From Niveispirillum lacus (lineage in GTDB: Bacteria > Pseudomonadota > Alphaproteobacteria > Azospirillales > Azospirillaceae): a stretch of 64,000 bases of DNA. The stretch lies in NCBI RefSeq assembly GCF_002251795.1, contig NZ_NOXU01000022.1, positions 124,001-188,000 on the forward strand, in the 5' to 3' direction. Both the position numbers and the translations under genes were made by a program. Below the pieces are notes generated by a model, which saw only the letters and a program-made list of their open reading frames with translations, did not search any database and was not told the origin of the DNA. This document shows, in pieces, positions 62,693 through 64,000 of this stretch (its first letter is position 1; each line of letters starts with the position of its first letter).

Positions 62693-63868
62693 ATGGTCGA
62701 AGTGGTAATTGCCGGTGCAGCCCGCACCCCGATCGGCGCCTTTAATGGCGCGCTCGGGTCGGTGCCCGCACACAAGCTGGGCGAAGTGGCCATCCGTGCC
62801 GCCCTGGAACGCGCCAAGACCGACGCGGCGGAAGTGAACGAGGTCGTGCTGGGCCATGTGCTGACGGCTGGCCTGGGCCAGAACCCGGTCCGTCAGGCCG
62901 CCATTGCCGCTGGCATCCCGGCAGGTCGTACGGCCTATGCCATCAACCAGATCTGCGGTTCCGGCCTGCGCGCGGTGGCGCTGGGTTATCAGTCGCTGTT
63001 GCTGGGCGACACCGACATCGTGGTGGCCGGCGGTCAGGAAAGCATGAGCCTGTCGCCCCACGCCCTGTATATGCGTGGCGGCACCAAGATGGGCGATACG
63101 TCCATGGTCGATACCATGATCAAGGACGGCCTCTGGGACGCCTTCAACAATTACCATATGGGTCAGACGGCAGAGAATGTCGCCGCCAAGTACGGCATCA
63201 CGCGCGAGGAGCAGGACGCTTTCGCTGCCGCCTCCCAGAACAAGGCCGAGGCCGCCCAGAAGGAAGGCCGGTTCAAGGATGAAATCGCTGCCGTGACGGT
63301 GGCGGGCCGCAAGGGTGACGTGATCGTCGATACTGACGAATATCCCAAGCATGGCACCACCATCGACACGCTGGCCAAGCTGCGTCCCGCTTTCTCCAAG
63401 ACCGGCAGCGTGACCGCCGGTAATGCGTCGGGCATTAATGACGGGGCCGCCGCCCTGGTGCTGATGCGCGCCGACAATGCTGCCAAGCGTGGTGTCGCCC
63501 CGCTGGCCCGCATCGCGTCATGGGCGACCGCCGGCGTCGATCCCACCATCATGGGCACCGGCCCCATCCCGGCCAGCCGTGAGGCGCTGCGCAAGGCTGG
63601 CTGGTCCATCGACCAGTTGGACCTGATCGAAGCGAACGAGGCTTTCGCGGCACAGGCCATTGCTGTCAACCGCGACCTGGGCTTCGACACGGCCAAGGTC
63701 AATGTCAATGGCGGCGCCATCGCCCTGGGCCATCCGATCGGCGCGTCGGGTGCCCGCGTGCTGGTGACGCTGCTGCATGAGATGGTCCGACGGGATGCCA
63801 AGAAGGGTCTGGCGACCCTCTGCATCGGCGGCGGCATGGGCGTGGCACTGTGCGTCGAACGCGACTGA
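62693..63868 (+). CDS. phaA: Acetyl-CoA C-acetyltransferase
   Basis: A 391-residue thiolase condensing two acetyl-CoA to acetoacetyl-CoA. The nucleophilic Cys is in [15 protein letters not shown] (about residue 89), [20 protein letters not shown] holds the active-site His, and [15 protein letters not shown] the second Cys (about 378). The length and sequence match PhaA/AtoB biosynthetic thiolases that feed polyhydroxybutyrate or acetoacetate metabolism. GGAGAGG lies before the ATG at 62693. No phaB follows within the window. Confidence 0.95.
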   Translation: MVEVVIAGAARTPIGAFNGALGSVPAHKLGEVAIRAALERAKTDAAEVNEVVLGHVLTAGLGQNPVRQAAIAAGIPAGRTAYAINQICGSGLRAVALGYQSLLLGDTDIVVAGGQESMSLSPHALYMRGGTKMGDTSMVDTMIKDGLWDAFNNYHMGQTAENVAAKYGITREEQDAFAAASQNKAEAAQKEGRFKDEIAAVTVAGRKGDVIVDTDEYPKHGTTIDTLAKLRPAFSKTGSVTAGNASGINDGAAALVLMRADNAAKRGVAPLARIASWATAGVDPTIMGTGPIPASREALRKAGWSIDQLDLIEANEAFAAQAIAVNRDLGFDTAKVNVNGGAIALGHPIGASGARVLVTLLHEMVRRDAKKGLATLCIGGGMGVALCVERD

Positions 63869-63880
63869 GATGAGGTTCAA

Positions 63881-63904
63881 GCGGGGGTGCCAAAAGCACC
63901 CCCG
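63881..63904 (+). terminator. Terminator-like hairpin after the thiolase gene
   Basis: CGGGGGTGC (63882-63890) and GCACCCCCG (63896-63904) form a perfect 9-bp stem with loop CAAAA, followed by TTGGCTTTC. It lies 13 bases beyond the stop. The T run is weak. Confidence 0.6.
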
Positions 63905-64000
63905 TTGGCTTTCAGGGTTCGGACCTCTGAGGCACATCAAGGCGGCAACCCGCCGCTGGTATTAAAGTTCAGTGATTTACAGCAGGCCTGAAGGCCACAA

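Overview
The window is GC-rich, densely coding bacterial DNA. It looks like an alphaproteobacterium of the Rhodospirillales, probably close to Azospirillaceae. This is inferred from the two-subunit glycine decarboxylase (gcvPA/gcvPB), an Aap-type amino-acid ABC transporter, an anaerobic bacteriochlorophyll gene pair (bchE-bchJ), a short-form homogentisate dioxygenase, and the CCCCGCGAAAGCGGGG palindromic repeat common in alphaproteobacteria. The species cannot be named from the sequence alone. No rRNA, tRNA or CRISPR array was seen.

Layout, left part (1-24 kb). A truncated M23 peptidase gene overlaps a bactofilin gene. A three-gene ECF sigma / putative anti-sigma / periplasmic metal-sensor operon follows. 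Next come divergent znuCB and znuA around a Zur-like box, then dapB, a PLP aminotransferase and an orphan solute-binding protein. The glycine cleavage genes gcvT-gcvH-gcvPA-gcvPB lie on the minus strand behind a tandem glycine riboswitch. After them are a lipoprotein gene, ispH and a terC gene whose leader contains a terminator. oxyR is divergent from ahpC, with ahpD downstream. A dciA-like gene and mutY have overlapping start codons. A DUF1194 protein and a second TerC complete this part.

Middle (24-37 kb). A family-2 glycosyltransferase, bchJ and bchE lie on the minus strand; two TGT-N12-ACA type sites (PpsR/CrtJ-like) sit upstream of bchE, followed by a chemotaxis receptor. A small accessory patch (about 29.9-33.6 kb) holds a decayed, internally deleted copy of the glycosyltransferase gene, a vapBC toxin-antitoxin pair, and an XRE-ImmA metallopeptidase gene coupled to a DUF4411 PIN-like gene. 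acnA follows, with the remnant of a HigA-type antitoxin beyond it.

Right part (37-64 kb). An oppBCDF operon has no binding-protein gene beside it. Then come a lipoprotein, a quinone-oxidoreductase-like MDR protein, an RraA-family protein and a diguanylate cyclase. The tyrosine/homogentisate catabolic genes follow (maiA, an FAH-family hydrolase, hmgA, a divergent MarR regulator, plus an SDR and a CurA-like reductase). The aapJQMP operon is interrupted by a parDE-like toxin-antitoxin pair. A truncated glycosyltransferase-like gene, a cyclic-nucleotide-binding protein, an M48 lipoprotein peptidase, a class III adenylate cyclase, an OppA-like binding protein, a histidine kinase and an acetyl-CoA acetyltransferase complete the window.

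Most of the window is housekeeping, nutrient uptake and stress response. The points that most deserve a second look are the toxin-antitoxin pair inside the aap operon, the XRE-ImmA/DUF4411 locus in its scarred neighbourhood, the paired PpsR-like sites at bchE, the Cnr-like sigma cassette, and the riboswitch and leader architectures.
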